A stretch of DNA of 64,000 nucleotides, from positions 372,001 through 436,000 of the forward strand of contig QKPN01000001.1 of assembly GCA_003258405.1 (NCBI GenBank), in the 5' to 3' direction. Position numbers and translations under genes: made by a program. Source of the stretch: Rhodobacteraceae bacterium DSL-40 (GTDB taxonomy: Bacteria > Pseudomonadota > Alphaproteobacteria > Rhodobacterales > Rhodobacteraceae). Shown here piece by piece: positions 35,174-43,998 of this stretch; position 1 is the first letter of the stretch, and each line of letters begins with the position of its first letter. Below the pieces are notes generated by a model. It was not told where the DNA came from and ran no database searches. It saw only the letters and a program-made list of their open reading frames with translations.

Positions 35174-35479
35174 ATGATTTCCCCGATCAGGCTCATCGCC
35201 GCCGCAGGCGCCCTCGCCGCCCTCACCGGCTGCGGCAGCGACATGGAAGATGCCGTCACCCCGGCCGTCGCCTCTGACGAGCGCTTCGAGACCATGACCG
35301 ATCCCTGCCTCGAACAGGCCGCGCGCTTTTCGGGCCAGCCGCTCAACAACATCACCGTCACCGGCCAGAGCATGACCGGCGGCGGCCCGCTCCTCACCCT
35401 CTCGGCCGGCGGCACGCCGCTGAGCTGCCGCCTCGACAACGACGGCAGTGTCACCGTCTTCAGCGAATACGCCAACTGA
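35174..35479 (+). CDS. Small predicted lipoprotein
   Basis: 101 residues. The signal sequence ends in a lipobox LTGC with Cys at 20. The mature part is acidic and contains two further Cys (DPCLEQ and LSCRLDN) that could form a disulfide, plus a GTPLSCRLDNDGSVTVF segment that resembles a beta-sheet domain. No function is recognised. AGGAG lies 10 bases before the start. It lies between pyrB and the pyrC-like gene and may be part of the same transcript. Confidence 0.7.
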   Translation: MISPIRLIAAAGALAALTGCGSDMEDAVTPAVASDERFETMTDPCLEQAARFSGQPLNNITVTGQSMTGGGPLLTLSAGGTPLSCRLDNDGSVTVFSEYAN

Positions 35480-35492
35480 GGAGGGCAAGGGG

Positions 35493-35813
35493 ATGAAATG
35501 CAAGCCGGCCGCCGCCGCGGAACCCTGCGCAAGCCTGCGCACCGCGCGCGTGCCGCCTGCGTTTCCCGCCCCGGCCCACGCCGAGGCCGATGGCCCGGAT
35601 GTTCACCGGGTGACGGGCGGGGCGCGCGGCGACACGCTCAAACTCCGCCGCGGCCCGGGCACCCGATACGAAACCATCGCCGCCCGGCCGCCGGCGCGCG
35701 CGGCGAACCCGCTCTCGCGCGGGCGGCACCGTGAAACTGGCGCGTGCCTCGTCTCGCTCCGGAAAACACTGCAGTCGCAGGGCCTTGGCCCCTGCCGCTT
35801 TACCGGAGAGTGA
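35493..35813 (+). CDS. Small bacterial SH3-like protein, possibly decaying
   Basis: 106 residues. The segment GDTLKLRRGPGTRYETIAA (about 48-66) matches the SH3_3 pattern LNLRxGPGTxYxVI, and the end CLVSLRKTLQSQGLGPCRF resembles the closing VSLxDxxGxxGWVPGRY strand. The usual Trp residues are lost, the linker is arginine-rich, and the N-terminus is not a clear signal peptide although the family is normally exported. GGAGG precedes the ATG. It may be a functional variant or a gene on the way to loss. It fits between the lipoprotein and PH-like genes, each about 10 bases apart. Confidence 0.45.
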   Translation: MKCKPAAAAEPCASLRTARVPPAFPAPAHAEADGPDVHRVTGGARGDTLKLRRGPGTRYETIAARPPARAANPLSRGRHRETGACLVSLRKTLQSQGLGPCRFTGE

Positions 35814-35821
35814 GGGCGGCC

Positions 35822-36331
35822 ATGACCTCCGGCAGCATGGAGCCCCGCCCGCCGCAGCCCGGCCACCCCGCCATCCCCGGCCTCCGGGAGGGGGAGCGCG
35901 TGCTCTGGACCGGTCGGCCCGCCACGGGCCTCTGGGGGCGGCTCAAATGGCTCAAGATCGGGCTCCTCGGGCTCTTCGCGCTGCTCGCGGTGCTGAACCC
36001 CGAAAAGCTCACGCAGAACCTGCTCTTCCTCGTCGTCGTTTCCCTCTGGATCCTCGCCGACGCCGCCCTGCGCCGCCGCACCTCCTATGTGCTGACTGAC
36101 AGCCGCGTGCTGGCGCTCCGCCCGCCCGGCCGGCCCCGGTCGATCCGGATCGCGGAGCGCCCCGAGCCCGTGCTCGCGCTCGGCCTCATCCGCTTCGAGG
36201 GCGTGCCGGTCTTCACGCTCGAGGGCCTTGCGGATCCGAATGAGTTTCTCGATGCATATCGCGCGGCCCGACGCGGCCCGGCTTCCGGCGCGGGCGAGCC
36301 CGGCGCAGAACAACAAGGAACGGCGGCATGA
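35822..36331 (+). CDS. Membrane protein with PH-like domain
   Basis: 169 residues. EGERVLWTGRPA near 20 and RRTSYVLTDSRVLAL near 90 are hallmarks of bacterial PH-like membrane proteins. Two adjacent hydrophobic spans lie at about 44-57 and 65-82. The tail is rich in Ala and Gly. The function of this group is unknown. ATG 35822 was chosen over the upstream 35744 because the additional residues would lie in the previous gene. It overlaps the pyrC-like gene by four bases, so it belongs to that operon. Confidence 0.72.
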   Translation: MTSGSMEPRPPQPGHPAIPGLREGERVLWTGRPATGLWGRLKWLKIGLLGLFALLAVLNPEKLTQNLLFLVVVSLWILADAALRRRTSYVLTDSRVLALRPPGRPRSIRIAERPEPVLALGLIRFEGVPVFTLEGLADPNEFLDAYRAARRGPASGAGEPGAEQQGTAA

Positions 36332-37635
36332 CCCTCCTGCTCACAAATGCCATCCTGATCGACCCCGAGGCCGGCACCGAAACCCGCGGCGCCCTGCGTA
36401 TCGCCGAGGGCGTCATCACCGAGGTGATTCCCGATGAGGGGGGCTCCGCCCGCCAGATGATCCGCGCCCGCGAGGTGATCGATTGCGGCGGCCTCCACCT
36501 CGCACCCGGCATCGTCGACATCGGCGTGAAGGTCTGCGAGCCGGGTGAGCGGCACAAGGAAAGCTTCCGCACCGCGGGCGCCGCCGCCGCCGCCGGGGGC
36601 GTCACCACCATGGTCACGCGCCCGGACACGAAGCCCGCGATCGACAACCCCGAGACACTCGAGTTCGTCGCCCGCCGCGCCCGCGAGATCGCGCCCGTCC
36701 GGGTGCTGCCGATGGCGGCGCTCACCAAGGGCCGCGCCGGCCGAGAGATGGTCGAGATCGGCTTTCTCAAGGATGCCGGCGCCGTCGCCTTCACCGATTG
36801 CGACCATGTCGTGACCGACACCAAGGTGCTCTCCCGCGCCCTCACCTATGCCCGCTCGCTCGGCGTGCTGGTGATCGGCCACCCGCAGGAGCCGGGCCTG
36901 AGCGAGGGCGCCTCGGTCACCTCGGGCAAGTTCGCCTCGCTCCGCGGCCTCCCCGCCGTCTCGCCGATGGCCGAACGCCTCGGGCTCGAGCGCGATCTCG
37001 CCATCGTCGAGATGACCGGCGCGATCTATCACGCCGACAACCTCTCCACTGCCGCCGCGCTTCCCGCGCTCGAGCGCGCCAAGGCCGCCGGGCTCAACGT
37101 GACCGCGGGCGTCAACATCCACCACCTCACCCTCAACGAGCTCGACGTCGGCGACTATCGCACCTTCTTCAAGGTAAAGCCCCCGCTCCGGTCCGAGACC
37201 GACCGCACCGCGATGGTCGAGGCCGTGGCCTCCGGCCTCATCGACATCATCTCCTCGATGCACACGCCGCAGGACGAGGAGAGCAAGCGCCTGCCCTTCG
37301 AACAGGCCGCCTCGGGCGCCGTCGCGCTCGAGACCCTGCTGCCCGCCGCGCTCCGGCTCTGGCATGCCGGTGCCCTCGACATGGCGACCCTCTTCCGCGC
37401 GCTCTCGCTCAACCCCTCGCGCCGCCTCGGCCTCGGCACCGGCCGGCTCGTTTCCGGCGCGCCCGCCGATCTCGTCCTCTTCGATCCGCACGCGCCCTAT
37501 GTCATGGACCGCTCGAACCTGCGCTCGAAATCCAAGAACACGCCCTTTGACGAACAGCGAATGCAGGGCAAGGTACGCATGACCTTTGTCGCCGGACGCA
37601 TGGTGTTCGGCGCCGGGCAGGAGGCCGCGGCATGA
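36328..37635 (+). CDS. pyrC: Dihydroorotase-like protein without catalytic ligands (PyrC' type)
   Basis: 435 residues with the amidohydrolase fold of class I dihydroorotases. The catalytic metal motif, normally D-x-H-x-H-x-R-EPG, reads DIGVKVCEPG: both His are replaced (G and K), as is the substrate Arg (C). The later YHIAHVST-type segment reads YHADNLSTA (His to Asn), and the TDHAPH-type Asp site reads SSMHTP. The fold elements GAVAFTDCDH and IGHPQEP remain. Such proteins adjacent to pyrB are known in Pseudomonas as inactive PyrC' subunits needed for ATCase assembly. I infer the same here, so an active dihydroorotase should exist elsewhere. Confidence 0.85.
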   Translation: MTLLLTNAILIDPEAGTETRGALRIAEGVITEVIPDEGGSARQMIRAREVIDCGGLHLAPGIVDIGVKVCEPGERHKESFRTAGAAAAAGGVTTMVTRPDTKPAIDNPETLEFVARRAREIAPVRVLPMAALTKGRAGREMVEIGFLKDAGAVAFTDCDHVVTDTKVLSRALTYARSLGVLVIGHPQEPGLSEGASVTSGKFASLRGLPAVSPMAERLGLERDLAIVEMTGAIYHADNLSTAAALPALERAKAAGLNVTAGVNIHHLTLNELDVGDYRTFFKVKPPLRSETDRTAMVEAVASGLIDIISSMHTPQDEESKRLPFEQAASGAVALETLLPAALRLWHAGALDMATLFRALSLNPSRRLGLGTGRLVSGAPADLVLFDPHAPYVMDRSNLRSKSKNTPFDEQRMQGKVRMTFVAGRMVFGAGQEAAA

Positions 37636-38219
37636 CGATCCTGATAACCTTCCTCGCCGCCTACCTGCTGGGCTCGATCCCCTTCGGCGTGCTCATCACC
37701 CGCGCGCTCGGCCTCGGCAACCTGCGCGACATCGGCTCGGGCAACATCGGCGCGACCAATGTGCTGCGCACCGGCAACAAGGGCGCGGCCTTCGCCACCC
37801 TCGTCCTCGACGGCGCCAAGGGTGGCGTCGCCGTGCTCATCGCCCGTGCGCTTCTCGGCGAGCAGGCAGCCCTCGTCGCCGGCCTCGGCGCCTTCCTCGG
37901 ACATCTCTTCCCGGTCTGGCTGAAGTTCCAGGGCGGCAAGGGAGTCGCGACCTTCCTCGGTGTTCTGCTCGCGGTGAGTTTCCCCGCCGGGCTTGCCGCC
38001 TGCGCCACTTGGCTCGTCGCAGCACTCGCGTTCCGATACTCCTCGCTTTCGGCACTGATCGCCGCGGCGGCCGCGCCGGTCTGGCTCCTGCTGTTCGGGC
38101 GCCCCGATGCGATCTGGCTCGCGCTTCTGCTCGGCGCCCTGGTCTTTGCCCGCCACCACGCCAACATCCGCCGGCTGATGCGCGGCGAGGAGCCGAAAAT
38201 CGGTCGTTCCCGCACGTGA
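37632..38219 (+). CDS. plsY: PlsY, glycerol-3-phosphate acyltransferase
   Basis: Transfers an acyl group from acyl phosphate to glycerol 3-phosphate, the first step of phospholipid synthesis; inner membrane. 195 residues, five membrane helices. The three family motifs are LLGSIPFGVL and SGNIGATNVLRTGNK (loop 1), FLGHLFPVWLKFQGGKGVAT (loop 2), and RHHANIRRLMRGEE at the end. Overlaps the pyrC-like gene by four bases (ATGA). Pairing with pyrC is common in alphaproteobacteria without a known functional reason. Confidence 0.96.
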   Translation: MTILITFLAAYLLGSIPFGVLITRALGLGNLRDIGSGNIGATNVLRTGNKGAAFATLVLDGAKGGVAVLIARALLGEQAALVAGLGAFLGHLFPVWLKFQGGKGVATFLGVLLAVSFPAGLAACATWLVAALAFRYSSLSALIAAAAAPVWLLLFGRPDAIWLALLLGALVFARHHANIRRLMRGEEPKIGRSRT

Positions 38220-38311
38220 ATGGCCGCATATGGCCTTCTCTGCCGGTGGGCACCTTGTCTCGCCGCCTGGCAGTGCATAATGTCCTGACGCATACGTGAT
38301 CAGGTCCGCCA

Positions 38312-39709
38312 ATGTTCCTCAGAACCCTTTCGGGTCGCTTTCTCGCCTTGACGATCCTCTTCGTGATGATCGCCGAGATCCTGATCTTCTTGCCATCGAT
38401 CGCGCGCTTTCGTCTCGATTACCTGCAGAACCGCCTCGATCTGGCACAGATCGCCGCCCTGGCCTCTCTCGGCTCGACCGAAGACCTGGTTCCGCCGCAG
38501 CTCGAACGCGAACTGTTGCAGACGGCCGATGTGATGATCGTCGTGCTGCAACGCGACGGCGTGCGCGAGCTCGCTCTCTTTGACAAGATGCCTCAATCCC
38601 CGGTTGTAACCTACGATATCCGCGACCCGAGCCCCTGGGCGCTGATCCGCAGCGCCGGCCGGGTGCTCATCACGCCCGAGAACAGGGTGATCCGCGTCAT
38701 CGGCGAGACCCGCCAGGGAACCGAGGGCATCGTCGATGTGGTTCTCAACGAGGCGCCGCTCCGCAAGGCGCTGATCGATTACGGGCTCCGCATCTTCTAC
38801 CTCTCGCTGGTGATCTCCGTCGCCACGGCCTCGCTGCTCTTCCTCTCGGTGCAGCAGCTCATCGTCCGGCCGATCAACCGCGTCATCGCCCATATGGTCG
38901 CCTATCGCGACAACCCCGAGGACACGACGCGGATCATCGCGCCCGCGAGCGGCACCCGCGAGCTCAACGATGCGGAAAACGCGCTCCACGACCTCGAGGT
39001 CCGGCTCACCGCCGCCCTGCGCCAGAAGGAGCGCCTCGCGGCTCTCGGCCGGGCGGTGGCCAAGATCAGCCACGACCTGCGCAACATGCTCACCACGGCC
39101 CAGCTCCTCGTCGACAGCCTGGAGGCAAGCCCCGACCCCCGCGTCCGCCGCATCGCGCCCAAGCTCGTCGGCTCGATCTCCCGCGCCGTCGCGCTCTGCG
39201 ACCGCACGCTCGCCTACGGCAAGGCCGAGGAGCCGCCACCCGACATCGAGCGCTTCGGGCTCGCGCGGCTCGTCAACGAGGTGCTGGAGGCCGAGCGCCA
39301 GACCCTCGGCGCGGAGACCGTCACATTCACCTCCGCGGTGCCCGACCGCCTCTGCGTGCGCGGTGACCCGGACCAGCTCTTCCGCGTGCTCTCGAACCTC
39401 GTGCGCAACGCCGCCCAGGCGATCGCGGCCAGCAGCCGGCCGGGCACCGTGCGCATCGAGGCCGAGGAGTCCGACGGCCGCAGCTTCATCCGCGTGAGCG
39501 ACACCGGCCCGGGCCTGCCGCCCAAGGCGCGCGAGAACCTGTTCCAACCCTTCCAGGGCGGCGTCCGTCAGGGCGGCAGCGGCCTCGGCCTCGTCATCGC
39601 CGAGGAAATCGTCCGCGGTCACGGCGGCACCCTCTCGCTCGAGGTCTCGGACGAGCAGGGCACCACCTTCGCGATCTCCCTGCCCGCCCCGCCGCGCGAG
39701 AGGGGCTGA
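38312..39709 (+). CDS. Membrane sensor histidine kinase
   Basis: 465 residues. Helix 1 at about 12-30 and helix 2 at about 165-190 flank a periplasmic domain of about 130 residues. A HAMP-like segment (VRPINRVIAHMVAYRDNPED) follows, then the H-box VAKISHDLRNMLTTAQLL (His near 252), N-box NLVRNAAQAI, G1 VSDTGPGLP and G2 GGSGLGLVIAEEIV. No response regulator is adjacent, so it is an orphan in this window. The signal is unknown. Ribosome site not obvious; it begins 92 bases after plsY and may have its own promoter. Confidence 0.88.
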   Translation: MFLRTLSGRFLALTILFVMIAEILIFLPSIARFRLDYLQNRLDLAQIAALASLGSTEDLVPPQLERELLQTADVMIVVLQRDGVRELALFDKMPQSPVVTYDIRDPSPWALIRSAGRVLITPENRVIRVIGETRQGTEGIVDVVLNEAPLRKALIDYGLRIFYLSLVISVATASLLFLSVQQLIVRPINRVIAHMVAYRDNPEDTTRIIAPASGTRELNDAENALHDLEVRLTAALRQKERLAALGRAVAKISHDLRNMLTTAQLLVDSLEASPDPRVRRIAPKLVGSISRAVALCDRTLAYGKAEEPPPDIERFGLARLVNEVLEAERQTLGAETVTFTSAVPDRLCVRGDPDQLFRVLSNLVRNAAQAIAASSRPGTVRIEAEESDGRSFIRVSDTGPGLPPKARENLFQPFQGGVRQGGSGLGLVIAEEIVRGHGGTLSLEVSDEQGTTFAISLPAPPRERG

Positions 39710-39717
39710 ACCCGGCC

Positions 39718-40590
39718 TCAGGCCCGATCCGGCCAGACCACCGCGCGGCGGTAGAGATGCCAGGTCGCGTGGCCCAGCACGGGCATCACCACGATGAGCC
39801 CGAGAAACGCCGGGATCGAGCCCGCGAGCAGCGCGCCCGCAACGATCGCGCCCCAGGCCCCGATGACGCCGGGGTTTTCCCGCGTCACCCGGATCGAGGT
39901 CACCACCGCCACCGGCAGCCCCACCTTGCGGTCGAGCAGCATCGGGAAGGAGATCACGCTCGTCGCGAGCACCGCCGCGGCGAAGAGAAACCCGACGCCG
40001 AGCCCCACCACCATCATCGTCCAGCCCTCCGCCGTGGTGAAGACCTGTGTCAGGAAGATGCCGAAGGAGGCCGGCGCATCGGGCCCGAGCGTGAGCTGGT
40101 GGATCTGGTCGGCCAGGATCATCCAGGCGATGAAGGTCGCAAAGAGCATGAGCCCGAGCGCGAAGATCGCGCCGAACGAGGGCGAGGCCGCCACGCGGAA
40201 GGCATCGGCAAAGCTCGCCGGCTCGCCGCGTTCCCGCCGCCGGCTCATCTCGTAGAGCCCCACGGCCGCCACCGGCCCGACGAGCGCGAAGCCCGCCATC
40301 ATCGGAAAGACGAGCGGCAGCAGGGCATTGTGAAAGGCAACCCAGGCCATCACGATGCCGATGACCGGATAGAGCAGACAGAGAAACGCCACGTCCGAGC
40401 GGCAGGCGGCGAAATCCTCCATGCCGCGCCGGAGCGCGAGATGCAGGTCCTCGAAGCCAAGCCGCTGCACCTGCGGCAGCTCGGCGGTCTCGTCACTGCC
40501 GACCGAGGCGGTGTAGGCCCCCACGTGACGGCCCATGGCGCCGATCTGGTCGACGCTCCAGGAGCCGGGATTCCGGATAGTCGTAGCCAT
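39718..40590 (-). CDS. DUF2189 membrane protein
   Basis: 290 residues. A soluble N-terminal stretch of about 65 residues with PQVQRLGFEDLHLALRRGMEDF is followed by six membrane segments with VAFLCLLYPVIGIVMAW, GPVAAVGLYEMSRRRERGE and TSVISFPMLLDRKVGLPVAV. These motifs identify DUF2189, whose function is unknown; members are often near cytochrome oxidase genes, but not here. ATG 40590 has GGGGAGG at six bases. It converges with the histidine kinase gene with nine bases between stops. Confidence 0.85.
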   Translation of the reverse strand: MATTIRNPGSWSVDQIGAMGRHVGAYTASVGSDETAELPQVQRLGFEDLHLALRRGMEDFAACRSDVAFLCLLYPVIGIVMAWVAFHNALLPLVFPMMAGFALVGPVAAVGLYEMSRRRERGEPASFADAFRVAASPSFGAIFALGLMLFATFIAWMILADQIHQLTLGPDAPASFGIFLTQVFTTAEGWTMMVVGLGVGFLFAAAVLATSVISFPMLLDRKVGLPVAVVTSIRVTRENPGVIGAWGAIVAGALLAGSIPAFLGLIVVMPVLGHATWHLYRRAVVWPDRA

Positions 40591-40779
40591 GTCATCCTCC
40601 CCGTGGCTTGAGCGCTCCGTGCGTGCGGAGCCGTCTGGCACGTGCTGCGGCCGGAACCGGGACCTCGGGGGGCGAGTCGGCGCGGCCGCAACCGGCTGGT
40701 CTCGTCATGCGAGCATAGCACCGGAAGCGGCCACCAGGGCCTCACAATCTGGAGTGGCAGGAGACCGCCGCGGGCGGCC

Positions 40780-41700
40780 TCAGTATTTCTGCGGCACGTA
40801 GAGCTCGGGCGGCAGCACCTTGCGCTCGTAATTCGGGTTGAAGACCCGCTCGGGCAACGCGATTTCCTCATGCGGCACCGGGCCGTAGGGGATCTGGTGC
40901 AGCAGATGGTCGATGCAGTTGAGCCGCGCCCGCTTCTTGTCGTTGCCCTCGACGATATACCAGGGCGCCTCGGGAATGTTCGTACGCGCGAAGGTCTCTT
41001 CCTTGGCCTTGGTATACTGCTCCCAGCGCACGCGGGACTGCAGGTCCATCGGCGAGAGCTTCCACTGCTTCAGCGGATCGTGGATGCGCATGAGAAAGCG
41101 CATCTGCTGCTCCTCGTCGGTGATCGAGAACCAGTATTTCACCAGCCGGATGCCGGACCGCACCAGCATCCGCTCGAATTCCGGCACGTCGTTGAAGAAC
41201 TGCTCGACCTGATCCTCGGAGGCAAAGCCCATCACCCGCTCGACGCCCGAGCGGTTGTACCACGAGCGGTCGAAGAGCACGATCTCGCCGCCGGCCGGAA
41301 GGTGCGGCACGTAGCGCTGGAAATACCACTGGCTCTTCTCGCGCTCCGAGGGCGCCGGAAGTGCGACGACGCGCGCGACCCGCGGGTTGAGCCGCTGGGT
41401 GATGCGCTTGATCACCCCGCCCTTGCCGGCGCTGTCGCGGCCCTCGAAGATCACCACCACCTTTTCCTGGTGATAGGACACCCAGTCCTGCAGCTTGATG
41501 AGCTCGGACTGGAGCGTCAGCAGCGCCCGGAAATAGTCGGCGCGCGGAATCGAGGGCGGATGCGCCTTCTGGTAGATCTTGCGGATTTCCATCGAAAGGG
41601 CGGGTTCGGAAATCTCGAGCTCGTAATCCTCGTCAAGCGTGTCGGCGAGTTCCGCCTCGAGCCAGTCCATCCCGTCCTGGGGGTTCAGCGTGTCTGTCAT
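40780..41700 (-). CDS. ppk2: Polyphosphate kinase 2
   Basis: Transfers phosphate between polyphosphate and nucleotides (ADP or GDP to triphosphates in this size class). 306 residues. Walker A-like FEGRDSAGKGGVIKRI at 85-100, second motif LFDRSWYNRSGVERVMGF at 142-159, and a helical lid with KYWFSITDEEQQMRF and EQYTKAKEETF. It is a single-domain (class I) enzyme. Cytosolic. The start at 41700 follows GAGAGACGG. It is encoded alone, 140 bases before the YggS-like gene on the same strand. Confidence 0.94.
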   Translation of the reverse strand: MTDTLNPQDGMDWLEAELADTLDEDYELEISEPALSMEIRKIYQKAHPPSIPRADYFRALLTLQSELIKLQDWVSYHQEKVVVIFEGRDSAGKGGVIKRITQRLNPRVARVVALPAPSEREKSQWYFQRYVPHLPAGGEIVLFDRSWYNRSGVERVMGFASEDQVEQFFNDVPEFERMLVRSGIRLVKYWFSITDEEQQMRFLMRIHDPLKQWKLSPMDLQSRVRWEQYTKAKEETFARTNIPEAPWYIVEGNDKKRARLNCIDHLLHQIPYGPVPHEEIALPERVFNPNYERKVLPPELYVPQKY

Positions 41701-41840
41701 GGCATCCGTCTCTCTCGTGGCAAGCGATATCGGGCGCGGATCGCACCGGAAAAATCCAGCCCGCACATAGCCTGCGGCCTGCAACAATTTCATGACAATG
41801 GCGCGAAACCGCGGCGCTGTCACCGGCGTCGTCGCCGGCC

Positions 41841-42503
41841 TCAGCCCGCCGCTGTCGTGCGCTCCCCGAAGATCGCCGAGCCCACCCGCACATGCGTCGC
41901 CCCGCAGGCAATCGCCGTCTCGAAATCCCCCGACATCCCCATCGAGAGGCGGTCGAGCCCGTGCCCGGCGGCAAGATCGGCCAGCATGCGGAAATGCGGC
42001 TCCGGGTCCGCCTCGGCGGGCGGGATCGCCATCAGCCCCGCCACCGGCAGATCCAGCGGCCCGCGGCACTCGGCGAGGAAGGCGTCGAGATCCTCCGGCG
42101 CCACCCCTGCCTTCTGCGGCTCGCGCCCGGTGTTGACCTGCACGAAGAGCTCCGGGCAGGCCCCGCGCGCCTGCACCGCATGGGCGAGCTTCTTCGCAAG
42201 GCTCGGCCGGTCGAGACTGTGGATCGCATCGAAGAGATCGAGCGCCTTGCCGAGCTTGTTGGTCTGCAGCGGCCCGACCAGATGCAGCTCCACCGCGCCG
42301 AACTCCGCGCGGAAATCCGGCCATTTGCTCTCGGCCTCCTGCACCCGGTTCTCGCCGAAGACCCTCTGGCCCGCCTCGAGCACGGCCCGCACCCGCTCGA
42401 GCGGCTGGACCTTCGAGATCGCGATGAGCTTCACCGACCCGGCGGGCCGTCCGGCCGCGGCAACGGCGCGCTCGATACGGGCGGAAATGTCTGCAAGCGG
42501 CAT
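41841..42503 (-). CDS. yggS: YggS/PROSC-type PLP homeostasis protein
   Basis: 220 residues, alanine-racemase-like TIM barrel. PLP-binding Lys31 in LIAISKVQP, followed by FGENRVQEAESKWP, WHLIGPLQTNK-like VELHLVGPLQTNKLGK, QVNTGREPQKAG, LSMGMSGDFETAIACGATHVRVGSAIFG (motif GMSGDFETAI). Members bind pyridoxal phosphate without a known reaction and keep B6 and amino-acid pools in balance. Cytosolic. Length is slightly short of the typical 230. Confidence 0.93.
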   Translation of the reverse strand: MPLADISARIERAVAAAGRPAGSVKLIAISKVQPLERVRAVLEAGQRVFGENRVQEAESKWPDFRAEFGAVELHLVGPLQTNKLGKALDLFDAIHSLDRPSLAKKLAHAVQARGACPELFVQVNTGREPQKAGVAPEDLDAFLAECRGPLDLPVAGLMAIPPAEADPEPHFRMLADLAAGHGLDRLSMGMSGDFETAIACGATHVRVGSAIFGERTTAAG

Positions 42504-42579
42504 GGGCTCCGTCGTCCTCCTGACAGTCGGGGGCCGAACTTACCGCCCCCCGCCGCCGGACGAAAGCCCTGCCGGCCCG

Positions 42580-43998
42580 TCAGGGCAGCCGCTGCACCAG
42601 CCGCACCAGCCGCGCGACGCGGCGGTTGCCGAAGATCCTCGGCGCGAAATGCACGCCCGCCGCCCGTTTCGAGATCTCCGAGAGCGTCGGATAGGGCATC
42701 ACCATCCCCGCGATCCGCGAGAGCTTCAATCGCGCCCCGATCGCAAGCGTCCAGAGCCCGATGAGCTCGCCCGCCTCCGGCCCCACGATCCCGGCGCCGA
42801 CAACCCGCCCGCGATGGAGCACAAGCTTCACAAGACCCTCGGTCCGCGCCTCCGCCCGTGCCCGGTCATTGGCCGCGAAGGGCTCGCGGATCACCTCGAT
42901 CCGCCCGCCATGAAGCGCGCGCGCCTCCGCCTCGGTGAGCCCCACCTGCGCGAGCTCCGGCCCGGTATAGAGGACCCGCGGCACCACCAGCCCCGCCGCG
43001 CGCACCGGCAGGCCAAAGAGCGCGGCGCGGAGCACCAGGCCTGCCTGCGCCCCGGCCAGATGGGTGAACTGGCCCTGGCCCGCCACATCGCCGATGGCAA
43101 AGACGCGCCGGTTCGAGGTCCGAAGCCCGCCATCGACCTCGATCCCGCGCGGCCCCGCGCGCACGCCCGCCTCCGCAAGCCCGAGCCCCTCGACATTCGG
43201 CGCCCGCCCGGCCGCGACCAGCAGATGCGAGCCCGCCACCTGCCGCCCGTCCGCGAGGTCGAGCGCGATGCCGCCCGCCCGCCGCGCCACCCGCGCCACC
43301 GCCACCCCTTCATGGATCGAGACCCCTTCGGCCCGCAGCCGGTCGAGCACGACGCCCGCAAGCTCCGGGTCCTCGCGCCCGAGCGCCCGATCCGCCTCGA
43401 TCACGCTCACCTTTGCCCCGAGCCGCCTGTACGCCTGCGCAAGCTCGATGCCGACCGCCCCGCCGCCGAGCACCAGCAGATGCTCCGGGCGCTCGCGCAG
43501 CCCGAAAACCGTCTCGTTGGTGAGAAAGCCCGCCGCCGCAAGGCCCGGCACCGGCGGCACAGCGGGCCGCGAGCCGGTCGCGATCACGAAACGTCGCGCC
43601 GTGATCTCCGCCTCGCCCGCCCGCACCACCCGCGGCGCGACGAACGCCGCCCGCGCCCGGATCACCCGCACCCCAAGCCCCTCGAAGCGCGCCTGACTGT
43701 CGTGCGGCGCGATACCCGCGATCACGCCCGCCACATGCGCGGCAACGGCGCCGAAATCCACCTTCGGCTCCACCGCGCCGATGCCGAAGGCCGCGCCCTC
43801 CCGGAGCGACTGCGCATGCGCCGCGGCGGCGATCAGCGCCTTGGAGGGCACACAGCCGTGGTTGAGACAGTCGCCCCCCATCTCGCCTGCCTCGATCAGC
43901 ACGACGGAGGCGCCCATCTGCGCCGCGCCCGCGGCGACCGAAAGCCCGCCGGAGCCCGCGCCGATCACACAGAGATCGGCCCTCGCCGCGCCCTTCAC
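42580..43998 (-). CDS. Lipoamide-dehydrogenase-like FAD disulfide oxidoreductase
   Basis: 472 residues. FAD motif CVIGAGSGGLSVAAG at the N-terminus, redox-active disulfide GGDCLNHGCVPSKALI (about 41-56), NAD(P) motif LVLGGGAVGIELAQAYRRLG, second FAD motif RVFAIGDVAGQGQFT. The C-terminal catalytic His-Glu pair (HxxxxE, in HAHPTLSE) reads MPYPTLSE: the His is Tyr. Proteins of this mercuric-reductase-like branch, often encoded with TVP38/DedA proteins, have unknown substrates. It overlaps the TVP38 gene by four bases, so both are probably one functional unit. It is not the E3 subunit of a dehydrogenase complex. Confidence 0.87.
   Translation of the reverse strand: MKGAARADLCVIGAGSGGLSVAAGAAQMGASVVLIEAGEMGGDCLNHGCVPSKALIAAAAHAQSLREGAAFGIGAVEPKVDFGAVAAHVAGVIAGIAPHDSQARFEGLGVRVIRARAAFVAPRVVRAGEAEITARRFVIATGSRPAVPPVPGLAAAGFLTNETVFGLRERPEHLLVLGGGAVGIELAQAYRRLGAKVSVIEADRALGREDPELAGVVLDRLRAEGVSIHEGVAVARVARRAGGIALDLADGRQVAGSHLLVAAGRAPNVEGLGLAEAGVRAGPRGIEVDGGLRTSNRRVFAIGDVAGQGQFTHLAGAQAGLVLRAALFGLPVRAAGLVVPRVLYTGPELAQVGLTEAEARALHGGRIEVIREPFAANDRARAEARTEGLVKLVLHRGRVVGAGIVGPEAGELIGLWTLAIGARLKLSRIAGMVMPYPTLSEISKRAAGVHFAPRIFGNRRVARLVRLVQRLP

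Noticed and set aside
35498-35734. Alternative frame over the SH3-like gene
   Set aside because: Arg/Pro-rich with no motif; the 35493 frame has the ribosome site and SH3 pattern.
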